A stretch of 64,000 nucleotides of DNA from a virus, in the IMG/VR virus record IMGVR_UViG_3300033273_000374, positions 64,001-128,000 of that record; one strand, written 5' to 3'. The position numbers and the translations under genes are program-made. Below the pieces are notes generated by a model. That model saw nothing but the letters and a program-made list of their open reading frames with translations. It did no database searches and was not told where the DNA came from. Below are positions 47,042 through 54,772 of the stretch, in pieces; positions within the stretch are counted from its first letter, which is position 1; each line of letters starts with the position of its first letter.

Positions 47042-47380
47042 TTAGTTTTGTGTTACAGTTACTGAACATCCACCTTGCGTAGTGCAATATTGAGTTACTG
47101 TTGCACTAAAATTATCACCATTTTGGTAAACGTTAGTAGTTGTTGGTTGTGTTCCTGTTTGTTCTATTGTAAAAGTGTTATAATTGCCATCTTGTACTAC
47201 ATTAACTGTATTATAATTACCATTGACATAAACATCTAAATCGTTGTCTTGCCCATTTTTTTGTATAAGAGATAGTTCTATGCTATCTCCGTATGCCTCT
47301 AAGAATATATCATTGGCCCACACACTACCACCAAATAGTATTAGAACGATGCTACTGCTTTTGACGAATCGTGATAACAT
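47042..47380 (-). CDS. Curlin-repeat protein (CsgA/CsgB-like, short)
   Basis: 112 residues. Signal peptide (SSIVLILFGGSVWA), then curlin-type repeats of the S-x5-Q-x-G-x2-N kind: LSLIQKNGQDNDLDVYVNG, VVQDGNYNTFTIEQTG and NVYQNGDNFSATV. Curlins polymerise into amyloid fibres outside the cell after export through CsgG. It ends VTVTQN, and its start overlaps the end of the FecR-domain gene by 29 bp. A minor or nucleating subunit (CsgB role) is plausible. Confidence 0.8.
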   Translation of the reverse strand: MLSRFVKSSSIVLILFGGSVWANDIFLEAYGDSIELSLIQKNGQDNDLDVYVNGNYNTVNVVQDGNYNTFTIEQTGTQPTTTNVYQNGDNFSATVTQYCTTQGGCSVTVTQN

Positions 47381-48479
47381 TGTTTGGTGCTGCTCCTGTG
47401 TCTAAACTCAATGTATAGTTCTCAATTATACTACCATTTTGATCAATGTTAAGTGTATAATCATAACTTTGACTTAAGGTTAATCTAATATAGTTGCCTG
47501 TGCCATCATCACGTATGACCACAAAGTCTGGATCTTGATTGAGTATTGAAATGTTTTTGTCTGCTTTGTAGCCAAATATTTCCTCTTTGGCAATGTCTGC
47601 AAATTCGCTTTTTAAAAGTGCTGCTAGTTCAGCGTTGCTGCGATCTAGTGCATCAAACAAAAACTCCAATGCCAATGGATCATAATCTAATTCTGTATAC
47701 CAAGTTTCTTTTTCGTCAATACCCAGTAAATCTTGATCCAATCCATCAAACTCTAAAAAATCTAAACCCAATACATCTACTAAATCATTGACTCTTGCTC
47801 GTTCTTCTTCTTCATCTATATATACTGGTTTGCGTACAATAATCAAATTGCTAATAAATGTTTCATCTGGATCTAACAGCAAGGGTCTCTGTGGAGCCGA
47901 ATCAACGGCGGAAACGGTAGTGGCTTGGAAGGCTTGGTTGAGAACTACCTGTCCCACATCCGACTCCACAGAGATTTCTCCAACTGTACACAGAGCTTTG
48001 CTCCCTATTTGTGTACAACTGGGTAACAGTATGACAGTACTTTGACCAATCTCATCAACACTCATACTAAAGTCTGTGCCTCGCACAGCAATAGTTGCAG
48101 TGGGAGTTCTGATCTTAATGTTCTGTCTTGAATTCTTTGCTATTTGACCACTGGCATATCTCACAGTGCCAAGTGCTGCTTTGATACTAAGAGCACCAGT
48201 CTTAGTATTAGGATCGTAAACAAACTCGTCTATGAGCAGTTTACTGTGTTCAGTGACATCCACTCTTGTGTCATCAACAAACTGTATTGAAGTACGACCT
48301 CTTGCTGTTTTAACAGTATCATAACTTTCTACATCTGTGCCTTTGTCCACCGTCAAAGCCTCGCCTCCTTTGCGTTCAATCATGGTATTGCCCTTTTGTT
48401 CAATAACATCACCTATAGAGGCAAGGCTTTGCGTGGTTGAGAGAACTAACAATGCTAGGGTTATGAATACTTTATACAT
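47352..48479 (-). CDS. FecR-domain periplasmic protein
   Basis: 375 residues, signal peptide 1-20. Residues 25-150 form a FecR domain (VESYDTVKTARGRTSIQFVD; TPTATIAVRGTDFSMSV). The acidic C-terminal region (about 215-290) and the final LDTGAAPNNVITIRQ, rich in curlin-like Q/N strands, are unusual. FecR domains usually act in signalling or bind extracellular polymers. Lying between two curlin genes, it may bind fibre subunits or sense them for the cyclase. Confidence 0.82.
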   Translation of the reverse strand: MYKVFITLALLVLSTTQSLASIGDVIEQKGNTMIERKGGEALTVDKGTDVESYDTVKTARGRTSIQFVDDTRVDVTEHSKLLIDEFVYDPNTKTGALSIKAALGTVRYASGQIAKNSRQNIKIRTPTATIAVRGTDFSMSVDEIGQSTVILLPSCTQIGSKALCTVGEISVESDVGQVVLNQAFQATTVSAVDSAPQRPLLLDPDETFISNLIIVRKPVYIDEEEERARVNDLVDVLGLDFLEFDGLDQDLLGIDEKETWYTELDYDPLALEFLFDALDRSNAELAALLKSEFADIAKEEIFGYKADKNISILNQDPDFVVIRDDGTGNYIRLTLSQSYDYTLNIDQNGSIIENYTLSLDTGAAPNNVITIRQKQ

Positions 48480-48481
48480 TG

Positions 48482-49201
48482 TTAGTCGCTCTGTGTTATA
48501 TCAACATCAAAACTATCACCATTGATGGTTAGGTCAACAGTATTGTCATAGACACCACTTTGTGTGATATCAACAGTACCGCCGCCACCGGTGACATCTA
48601 AGTCAATGGTATGTCCTGCACTATCACCGTTGCCGTCTACATCGATTGTAACTGCAACACCTTCGTCGCTGTTTGCACTTGTTGTTGCTAGACTTGAACT
48701 GTTGTCAACAGCCACTGTGATATTAGCATTGGTACCATCTAAACTGGTGTTGATAATGTTGTTGTCGCCTGTGACTGTAAATGCCACAGTCGCACTATCA
48801 GCATCACTGGTTTCACCAATGTTGATTGTGTAATCGTTGTCACTACCGGTGTTTGTTACATTAAGTGTAACAGTATCACAGTTTCCTGCGGCTGAGCTAC
48901 TACACAACAATGCAATACTGTTGCTGTCACCTGTAATACTCCAAGTACCTGTGTAGGTTGCTCCTTTGATGGTTGCTGCTATGGTATTGTAACTACCTGT
49001 TTGGGTAATTGCAAATGTCATATTATCACCATTTAAGGTTACACCTGTAGTTGAAGTTCCGATTACGTTGTCCTGTCCATCTTGTGTGATATCTAAGTCC
49101 AAACTATCGCCACTTTGCGTAATGTATATGTCATTAGCAAATGTGACAGTTGCAAAAAATAGAATACTCAAGACAGCGAACAATTCTACTGCGCTTCTCA
49201 T
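48482..49201 (-). CDS. Curlin-repeat protein (CsgA-like, long)
   Basis: 239 residues. Signal peptide (ELFAVLSILFFATVTFA), then DIYITQSGDSLDLDITQDGQ and many further D/Q/N-G-N strands (MTFAITQTGSYNTIAATIKG; VDITQSGVYDNTVDLTING). This is the Q-x-G-x2-N curlin pattern, in about eight degenerate copies. It should be the main fibre subunit. It follows csgG with a 4-bp ATGA overlap and precedes the FecR gene by 2 bp. Confidence 0.82.
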   Translation of the reverse strand: MRSAVELFAVLSILFFATVTFANDIYITQSGDSLDLDITQDGQDNVIGTSTTGVTLNGDNMTFAITQTGSYNTIAATIKGATYTGTWSITGDSNSIALLCSSSAAGNCDTVTLNVTNTGSDNDYTINIGETSDADSATVAFTVTGDNNIINTSLDGTNANITVAVDNSSSLATTSANSDEGVAVTIDVDGNGDSAGHTIDLDVTGGGGTVDITQSGVYDNTVDLTINGDSFDVDITQSD

Positions 49202-50043
49202 TTTTTCTCTCCTGCAGTATTAGGCTTACCGTTAGGATAATATCCTATGACCTTGTTGCCATAGTATTTTCCTTTGAATTTCCAGAAGCCTTTAATTTCT
49301 CCCTGTTTTACTAGTTCTGCAACCGCTGCCTCGATTGCTGCTTTTACTGCATAACTAGTAGGTTCATTCACTGCATACCCTGCCTCAACCTCCAGGGCTT
49401 TAGTACCTAAATCAAGGAACCTAAATACATCTCCGCCAGTGCTATGGCTGAGAATTGTTTTTTGTGTGAGTACAGTGAGCAATATCTCACCTGTTTGCAC
49501 ACTTACAATGCGCATGGCTATTGTAATCTGATCTACTCTATATTGTGTGTTGGCACCAATGCCAAAGTACCTAGCACCAATACCACCTGATTGTGTGTTG
49601 CTGTCATACCCAACAACACCACCATCGATGAGCAGTCCAGCGTATTTTAATGCTTTGAGAGGACTTTTACCATCATTAAAGGTTTCTGCTGTACTGCGTA
49701 TGAGTTGTCGTTCTTTTGTAAGATTTTGTAGTCCACCACGTTCTAGCACTGTGAACCACGTTTCATTGCCTATGTTTTTTAAGGCCTCTATAACATAAAC
49801 TTCACTGCCTTGTGTAACAGCACTGCTCAGTTGACTAAAACGTTCGTTGGGTTTACGCTGTCCAGTTTTGTCTGTAAACTCGTAAACAGCAATAGGAATT
49901 TTTGGGCCATCTAGTTCTGGAATTTCTGCTATCACAGGAACAGGGGCTGGTGCTAGTTCGGGTTGTTTGTTCACGTCATTGTGTGCACCGCATCCTGCAA
50001 GTGCCAGACCAATGACGATGATTGGTAAAAGACGCTTGAACAT
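49198..50043 (-). CDS. csgG: Curli secretion channel CsgG
   Basis: 281 residues, full length (E. coli 277). The lipobox LAGC (Cys at 18) anchors it in the outer membrane, where nine subunits form the curlin export pore. Family segments are very clear: IAVYEFTDKTGQRKPNERFS, VLERGGLQNLTKERQLIR, GIGARYFGIGANTQYRVDQI, TKTILS-like TQKTILSHS and GYAVNEPTS. Upstream is csgF (3-bp gap), downstream curlin genes. It allows curlin secretion if CsgE-like help is not needed or is host-supplied. Confidence 0.95.
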   Translation of the reverse strand: MFKRLLPIIVIGLALAGCGAHNDVNKQPELAPAPVPVIAEIPELDGPKIPIAVYEFTDKTGQRKPNERFSQLSSAVTQGSEVYVIEALKNIGNETWFTVLERGGLQNLTKERQLIRSTAETFNDGKSPLKALKYAGLLIDGGVVGYDSNTQSGGIGARYFGIGANTQYRVDQITIAMRIVSVQTGEILLTVLTQKTILSHSTGGDVFRFLDLGTKALEVEAGYAVNEPTSYAVKAAIEAAVAELVKQGEIKGFWKFKGKYYGNKVIGYYPNGKPNTAGEKK

Positions 50044-50046
50044 TGT

Positions 50047-50493
50047 TTAAAATCCAAACCCTGACAGTGGAACTGTAAGTTCAGTCACTGTGCCATCTGC
50101 TTCTAAAATAGAAACTGTAATGGTGTCGGATGTTATGTCTTTGACCCAGTTAATGGTAGCACCTTCAATTTCTGCAGTGCCACTTGTAGCACCATCTTCT
50201 GTAAACATACCATCAACGAGACTTTTACTGATGTTAGCGTAGATTCTACTTTCCACGTTCTTAAGAAATTTTGCTAGTGTAGAATTCTCAGCTTCACGCT
50301 CTTCTTGACGCAATGCTGCTTCTTCTTTTTCTATTATTTCTTTTTTACGTGTGGTTTGTAATTGATCTATAGCAAGCACATGGTTACTGTAACCATTGCC
50401 GCTGAATGCAGGGTTCTTAAATCCAAACGTTACTTCGCTTGCTTGTGCCTGTCCAAATGCAAATACCCCCAACAATACAATGAGATATTTCAT
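50047..50493 (-). CDS. csgF: Curli assembly factor CsgF
   Basis: 148 residues, near the E. coli length of 138. Signal peptide ending AQA-S at about 18, then VTFGFKNPAFSGNGYSNHVL, the conserved CsgF N-terminus that plugs into the CsgG pore. A helical middle and C-terminal strand DTITVSILEADGTVTELTV follow. CsgF couples secretion to nucleation at the cell surface. First gene of the operon, with a GGAGAGGG site and a structured leader. Confidence 0.9.
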   Translation of the reverse strand: MKYLIVLLGVFAFGQAQASEVTFGFKNPAFSGNGYSNHVLAIDQLQTTRKKEIIEKEEAALRQEEREAENSTLAKFLKNVESRIYANISKSLVDGMFTEDGATSGTAEIEGATINWVKDITSDTITVSILEADGTVTELTVPLSGFGF

Positions 50494-50700
50494 AGTTTAG
50501 CCCTCTCCAAGAGCCTTACTAGTTAAACGCCCACTCTCACCTAGGCTTTAGACCCCTAATCGAGACATCACGAATGCCAGCTGAGAACTAGTCTACAACC
50601 GGAAAAGTGATATCTCGAAAACGCCTAACTAACTAGAAGTCTCTCCTCTTCCAGTAATATTTAGGTCAAATTGTAGTAGGATTAAAACTGTATATAATTA
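50494..50700 (-). promoter_or_regulatory. Structured 5' leader of the curli-like operon
   Basis: 207 bp without a gene. In the minus-strand RNA, 50607-50617 pairs with 50561-50571 (11 pairs, one G/U), enclosing a 35-nt loop with a further six-pair stem; 50630-50636 pairs with 50519-50525 (seven pairs) around the whole. A short CTCT/AGAG hairpin covers part of the csgF ribosome site. It does not match a riboswitch class known to me. Possible -10-like TATATA lies near 50692. Confidence 0.55.
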
Positions 50701-51786
50701 TTATTGAATTTTGGCTTTGTTGAGTGTGAGTTGAGCCCATTGCTCACGTCCAGCACCTGCTTGTGTTGGAACAATACTGATGCTGGTAGCATTGGCATGT
50801 CCACTGTTTCTAAATGCTGTAAGGTCTGCTGCATTCTTGATCATGCCTGATTTTAGATTTGGGAAGCTGATTAATAAAAGTGCATCAAAATCATCTCTGT
50901 CTTTATACCATGCAAAGTTTTGTTCTAGATATGCTTTTTCAATTACACCAGGATCTTCACTGTTTGCTATAGCATCAGCAACAGGTCCTGTAAAGCCTTC
51001 CATGTCCATTGTTAACAATTCAGTAGCAATCTGTTTGCGCAACTGTTTGTTTTCTGCAGCATTAGGTCCTGATATGGGTAAGTCTGCATTAAGTCCGTTA
51101 ATAAAACCTGAAAAACCTAAACTGCCACCTGTGCCGCCAATGTTTGCTACAACAGTTGGAATACGAGCTGCAAATTTATCTATCACATTACGTTTTGCTT
51201 TTTGTGAGCCACCACCATACCCAATGCGTCCACCTGCACTACCAAGTGCTGCTTTGAGTTCTACCTTGCCTATGCCGTCAATTTCTAAGTCACCTTCGCC
51301 ACTTGCAAGGCGTATTTTGTTACTGAGCATGGCAAGTGCAAACTCACCTGGGCCTTTTTGTTTTACACCTACTCCATAACGTGCAAGAGCAGTGAATGCT
51401 TTTACAGCAATTGGGTCGTTGTCAAATACAGCATTGAGGCTAGACAAAGGTTTGCTAAGAGCACCTATGTTTACAACACCGCCACCTTCTAGCCTTTTAA
51501 GGAATGCATTTAAACTTTTGTAGTCACTGTCTAGACCTGCAATGATCTTTGTTACTTCTTGTCTGTGTCTAGCAAGCTCTTGTTGGTTCATGTTTTCATC
51601 TGCACTAGGTGGTGTAAGTGCAGTTTCAATGTTTGCGCCAATTGTGCCTGTGTTTAGCAGTTTGTAGATACGATCCAACAGGGCAGCATCATCTGCATTA
51701 TCAGCACTGAGGCCAGAAATTTTAGCAATAATGTTTTGCTTTTCTTGTTCTAGATTGTCGTATTCAAACAGGTGCTTTAGTAACAT
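50701..51786 (-). CDS. Hypothetical protein, possible virion-packaged protein
   Basis: 361 residues. No motif recognised; Gly-rich middle (GGRIGYGGGSQKAKRN; NIGGTGGSLGFSGF). The N-terminus MLLKHLFE resembles that of the metallopeptidase at 58676 (MLLRELTE) and could be a shared targeting signal. A late promoter (51794-51800) ends 7 bp from its ATG. Confidence 0.7.
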   Translation of the reverse strand: MLLKHLFEYDNLEQEKQNIIAKISGLSADNADDAALLDRIYKLLNTGTIGANIETALTPPSADENMNQQELARHRQEVTKIIAGLDSDYKSLNAFLKRLEGGGVVNIGALSKPLSSLNAVFDNDPIAVKAFTALARYGVGVKQKGPGEFALAMLSNKIRLASGEGDLEIDGIGKVELKAALGSAGGRIGYGGGSQKAKRNVIDKFAARIPTVVANIGGTGGSLGFSGFINGLNADLPISGPNAAENKQLRKQIATELLTMDMEGFTGPVADAIANSEDPGVIEKAYLEQNFAWYKDRDDFDALLLISFPNLKSGMIKNAADLTAFRNSGHANATSISIVPTQAGAGREQWAQLTLNKAKIQ

Positions 51787-51792
51787 AGTATG

Positions 51793-52491
51793 TTATTTAT
51801 CGAGAATCTCAAACGTAGGCCAACTGTAAAAATTGATTTGATCTCGACTGTGTTCTGTGCGTGTGCCAACAACTGTGATTGTGTTTTGTATTAGGCTCTG
51901 CCAGATGTTGCGAAATGGATTGTCCATGTCCATTTCAATTAGGTTTGCTCTGTTATTTTCGTCTTCAAACCAATAGCACAAATATTCTTTTCTGTCTTTG
52001 CTTTTGCTTATGCGTCTTGTTTTTTTGACATGCATACCTAAGAATGTAAGCAATGAACGTGTATCACGTGGACGTGTTGTTTGCAATTGTTTGTTAGTAA
52101 ATTCTTCAGTGTTGCACTGATACTTGATATCTTCTAGTGTTTTATCTTCCATGTACATTCTCGGTAGACTCATCAATTGTCTTATTTCAGTGGTAACATA
52201 TGTTTGTTTATTTTCGCTCAACAGTGCCAGCAGATCACGTCTAAAGGTGGTGTTTAACACACCCTTTATGCTATACATCATGTATTTGTTTTTATAAAAC
52301 TTACGTATCTCTTTTGCTTGGTAAACAAAGTCAGGCATTTCCATGTCATGATGTTCGCACAATTGGTTACTTGCTTCATTATCAAATATCATACGTGCTG
52401 GTTCTAAATCTAAATAGTGCATCAGCAGTGCAACTGCAATTGGATCGTAATCGTATTCACCGGGTTGACTGTTTAGGTCAAACAGCATCAT
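51793..52491 (-). CDS. Hypothetical protein, 232 aa
   Basis: Soluble, Lys/Arg/Met-rich, with FDLNSQPGEYDYDPIAVALL at the N-terminus and a Lys-rich middle (HVKKTRRISKSKDRKEY). No family recognised; ATG 52488 is an alternative start. It overlaps the end of guaC by 4 bp and shares its early-type transcript. Confidence 0.7.
   Translation of the reverse strand: MMLFDLNSQPGEYDYDPIAVALLMHYLDLEPARMIFDNEASNQLCEHHDMEMPDFVYQAKEIRKFYKNKYMMYSIKGVLNTTFRRDLLALLSENKQTYVTTEIRQLMSLPRMYMEDKTLEDIKYQCNTEEFTNKQLQTTRPRDTRSLLTFLGMHVKKTRRISKSKDRKEYLCYWFEDENNRANLIEMDMDNPFRNIWQSLIQNTITVVGTRTEHSRDQINFYSWPTFEILDK
51794..51800 (-). promoter_or_regulatory. T4-type late promoter (ATAAATA)
   Basis: GATAAATA, 7 bp from the ATG at 51786 and overlapping the stop of the upstream gene; predicted mRNA nearly leaderless. 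Confidence 0.65.
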
Positions 52492-53573
52492 TCAAAAATC
52501 CTGTTGTGTGTATCTACACACCTAATAAATGTTGCGCACTTAGGCAGATGTTTTAGTTTTGCAGCACCTACATATGTACAACTACTTCGCACACCTCCCA
52601 ATAGATCTTGTACTGTTTTTGCAATATTACCCTTGAAAGGCACTAGTACTTCTCTACCTTCGCTGCTACGGTAATCTTTGAGACCGCCAAAGTGTTTTTT
52701 ATTAGCAGCATCAGAACTCATTCCATAGAACTGTACAAACTGCTTTCTCTCAATGACATTCTTTTCAGTGTCTTTGTCAATTTCGTTGGTTTGATAAAAT
52801 TTAGTAATTACTTCTCCGCCGCCTTCGAGGTGTCCTGCGAGCATTCCTCCGAGCATGACGAAGTCTGCACCGCCCGCAAATGCCTTAGCAACATCGCCAG
52901 GGCAAGTACAACCACCATCTGCAATAATGTGACCTCCCAAGCCGTGGGCGGCATCAGCGCACTCAATGACAGCAGATAACTGAGGATAACCCACGCCAGT
53001 TTGAATACGAGTAGTACATACACTACCGGGACCAATACCAACTTTAACAATGTCTGCTCCTCTTAGTATAAGTTCTTGTGTTTGGTCTGCTGTTACAACA
53101 TTACCTGCAATGATTGTAATCTTAGGATACTCTTCGCGAAATTGTGCAACAAAATTTAAGAAGCGTTCACTGTAGCCATTTGCTACATCAATGCACACAT
53201 ATTTTATGCTACGTGTACCTGCGTTAACTGCACGGAACTTTGCAGCATCTTCGTCTGTGATACCCATACTGTATGCTGCGTATTCTGCCCTTTGCGGGTG
53301 AAATTCCGTAAAAAAATCTACCAGTTCTGCAATACTGTAGGTTTTAACCAAACAGGTAAACAGTCCTAGTTTGCCCAATTCATCTGCTATTTCAAACGTA
53401 CCAACACCATCCATGTTTGCTGCCATGATTGGAATACGTTCAAATGTTTGTGTGCTGTTTCTAAATGAGTGCATGCGTTCTAATCGCACTTCTTTGCGTG
53501 AACTGAGTGTGCTACGTTTTGGGCGTAAAAGCACGCCACTGTAATCTAGTTTTACATCCTGTTCTATGTTCAT
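52488..53573 (-). CDS. guaC: GMP reductase
   Basis: 361 residues (E. coli GuaC 347). It converts GMP to IMP and ammonia with NADPH. Catalytic Cys186 lies in GIGPGSVCTTR at the same number as in E. coli, and GGCTCPGDVAKAFAGGADFV, MLGGMLAGH and FYGMSS are family segments. No CBS domain is present, and the sequence is closer to GuaC than to IMP dehydrogenase. In a phage it could rebalance purines from degraded host nucleic acid. Promoter at 53597-53625. Confidence 0.93.
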   Translation of the reverse strand: MNIEQDVKLDYSGVLLRPKRSTLSSRKEVRLERMHSFRNSTQTFERIPIMAANMDGVGTFEIADELGKLGLFTCLVKTYSIAELVDFFTEFHPQRAEYAAYSMGITDEDAAKFRAVNAGTRSIKYVCIDVANGYSERFLNFVAQFREEYPKITIIAGNVVTADQTQELILRGADIVKVGIGPGSVCTTRIQTGVGYPQLSAVIECADAAHGLGGHIIADGGCTCPGDVAKAFAGGADFVMLGGMLAGHLEGGGEVITKFYQTNEIDKDTEKNVIERKQFVQFYGMSSDAANKKHFGGLKDYRSSEGREVLVPFKGNIAKTVQDLLGGVRSSCTYVGAAKLKHLPKCATFIRCVDTHNRIFE

Positions 53574-53596
53574 TGATATGCCCTTATGCTATGTTG

Positions 53597-53625
53597 ATAA
53601 TAGCATCTCTTGAACGCTGTGTCAA
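53597..53625 (-). promoter_or_regulatory. Sigma70-like promoter for guaC
   Basis: -35 TTGACA at 53625-53620, -10 TATTAT at 53602-53597, spacer 17 bp; starts just after the clpS stop. Confidence 0.7.
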
Positions 53626-53627
53626 GT

Positions 53628-53939
53628 CTATTCAGATGGTTCTAGTCTAACTTCAAGCGGAAACCCTTCGTTACGAGCTCGCAACAGTACCTCTACACCT
53701 TTCTGTTCTGCTATTTCAAATGGCATAACAGCAACAACACCTGCACCACTTTCGCTTATTTCCATTGCTTTATCAACTGCTGGATCTTGCATGTAGTCAA
53801 ATGTTGTCTGTAAAGTATCAATTACAAACTCAAAAGTGGTTTGGTCATCATTGAGATAGATAACCTTGTAATCACTAGGTGGTTGTAATTCAATGCTGCG
53901 TTCTCTTACTTGGGTTTTCGTCAATTCTTGTTGACTCAT
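53628..53939 (-). CDS. clpS: ClpS-like Clp protease adaptor
   Basis: 103 residues from ATG 53939. ClpS docks on ClpA and delivers proteins with destabilising N-terminal residues. PPSDYKVIYLNDDQTTFEFV matches the family, with Asn30, Asp31 and Asp32 of the N-degron pocket. FEIAEQKGVEVLLRARNEGF follows. The His that contacts the substrate amino group (E. coli His66) is replaced by Ser62. It is preceded by an AGGAG site and a strong hairpin, downstream of hsp20. Confidence 0.9.
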   Translation of the reverse strand: MSQQELTKTQVRERSIELQPPSDYKVIYLNDDQTTFEFVIDTLQTTFDYMQDPAVDKAMEISESGAGVVAVMPFEIAEQKGVEVLLRARNEGFPLEVRLEPSE

Positions 53940-53955
53940 TTTCACTCCTGTTGTA

Positions 53956-53983
53956 ACAGTAGGAGAGTTTCCCCTCCTACTGT
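53956..53983 (-). promoter_or_regulatory. 10-bp hairpin in the hsp20-clpS gap
   Basis: ACAGTAGGAG and CTCCTACTGT pair perfectly across an 8-nt loop, immediately upstream of the clpS ribosome site. No T-run follows, so it may be an RNA-processing, stability or attenuation element. Confidence 0.55.
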
Positions 53984-53995
53984 ACTTATCAAAAA

Positions 53996-54424
53996 TTAGC
54001 CGTCAATTGCAATCTTGCGCGGTTTCTTTTCTTCAGGAATAATACGCTCTAGTGCAATATAGAGCATACCGTTCTCAAGTTTAGCACCGTTAACGACTAC
54101 ATCATCTGCTAGGGTAAAATTGCGCTTGAACTTGCGTTGTGCAATACCACGATGTATAAAGCCAATTTTTTCATCATTGTCTTGTGGTTCGTGAGTGATT
54201 GTTAACACGCCTTCTGCAACTTCAATTTCCAAGTCTTCCAGTTTTACACCTGCTAGTGCAATTTCAATTTGGAAATTGTTACCGTCTTTTACAATGTTGT
54301 AAGGTGGGTATCCACTGCTGGTGGCTTGATGTTCTAGATAACGATGCATGTTATCAAACATACGATCAAAGCCTACAGCGTAAGGTGTTAGTTTATTGAT
54401 GTCGAGTGAAGTTAATCTTGTCAT
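53996..54424 (-). CDS. Small heat-shock protein Hsp20/IbpA-like
   Basis: 142 residues. The alpha-crystallin domain (about 42-132) includes YNIVKDGNNFQIEIALAGV, VAEGVLTITHE, FIHRGIAQRKFKRNFTLAD and the conserved LENGMLYIALER. ATP-independent holdase that keeps unfolded proteins soluble. Its leader carries a ROSE-like thermometer hairpin at the ribosome site (54428-54455). Behind a late promoter (54539-54545) and downstream of rpsU. Confidence 0.93.
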   Translation of the reverse strand: MTRLTSLDINKLTPYAVGFDRMFDNMHRYLEHQATSSGYPPYNIVKDGNNFQIEIALAGVKLEDLEIEVAEGVLTITHEPQDNDEKIGFIHRGIAQRKFKRNFTLADDVVVNGAKLENGMLYIALERIIPEEKKPRKIAIDG

Positions 54425-54427
54425 TTG

Positions 54428-54455
54428 TATATCTCCTTATAAAGCAAGATTATAT
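54428..54455 (-). promoter_or_regulatory. ROSE-like RNA thermometer hairpin of hsp20
   Basis: In the RNA, ATCTTGCTT pairs with the Shine-Dalgarno arm AAGGAGAT around a UAU loop, with one G bulged and one U/G pair. The UUGCU opposite AGGA with a bulged G is the hallmark of ROSE elements that control small heat-shock genes in alphaproteobacteria. TAT/ATA extends the stem. A second hairpin (AGTGG/CCACT, about 54487-54506) lies upstream, as in multi-hairpin ROSE leaders. Confidence 0.75.
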
Positions 54456-54538
54456 GTTTTAGACCCCCTAAGGCAGTCCAGTGTTTAGTGGCTAACCGTT
54501 GACCACTGCGTGTGTATTAAGGCACAACCCTCCAGAAA

Positions 54539-54545
54539 TATTTAT
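54539..54545 (-). promoter_or_regulatory. T4-type late promoter (ATAAATA)
   Basis: GATAAATA just before the end of rpsU; gives hsp20 a leader of about 105 nt, enough for the thermometer. Confidence 0.6.
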
Positions 54546-54547
54546 CT

Positions 54548-54772
54548 CTATTGATTGTCAATTTGAGCTTTTTTCTTAAGCCAGCGTTTGCGACCTGCTG
54601 CTTTTGCACGTTTACGTTGTTCACTAGGCTTCACATAGTGCGTTCTATCACGCAATTCCTGCAACACGCCTTCGTCTTGTAAACGGCGTTTGAGCTTTCG
54701 CCACGCACGGTTGATGTCGTTGTTGCGAACTTCAACAGTCAACCCTTGCTTTGCTCTTGGTTCTCTAGCCAT
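54548..54772 (-). CDS. rpsU: Ribosomal protein bS21
   Basis: 74 residues, typical bS21 length. VRNNDINRAWRKLKRRLQDE and KPSEQRKRAKAAGRKRWLKK match the family. bS21 sits near the anti-Shine-Dalgarno region of 16S rRNA and affects initiation. Phage bS21 genes, including in pelagiphages, have been reported and may enter host ribosomes. A consensus promoter (54860-54888) lies in the upstream gene, 87 bp before the ATG, so rpsU can be expressed early and strongly. Confidence 0.93.
   Translation of the reverse strand: MAREPRAKQGLTVEVRNNDINRAWRKLKRRLQDEGVLQELRDRTHYVKPSEQRKRAKAAGRKRWLKKKAQIDNQ

Noticed and set aside
50494-50700. Leader as a cyclic-di-GMP (GEMM) or other known riboswitch
   Set aside because: The conserved GEMM loop sequences are absent; it remains unassigned.
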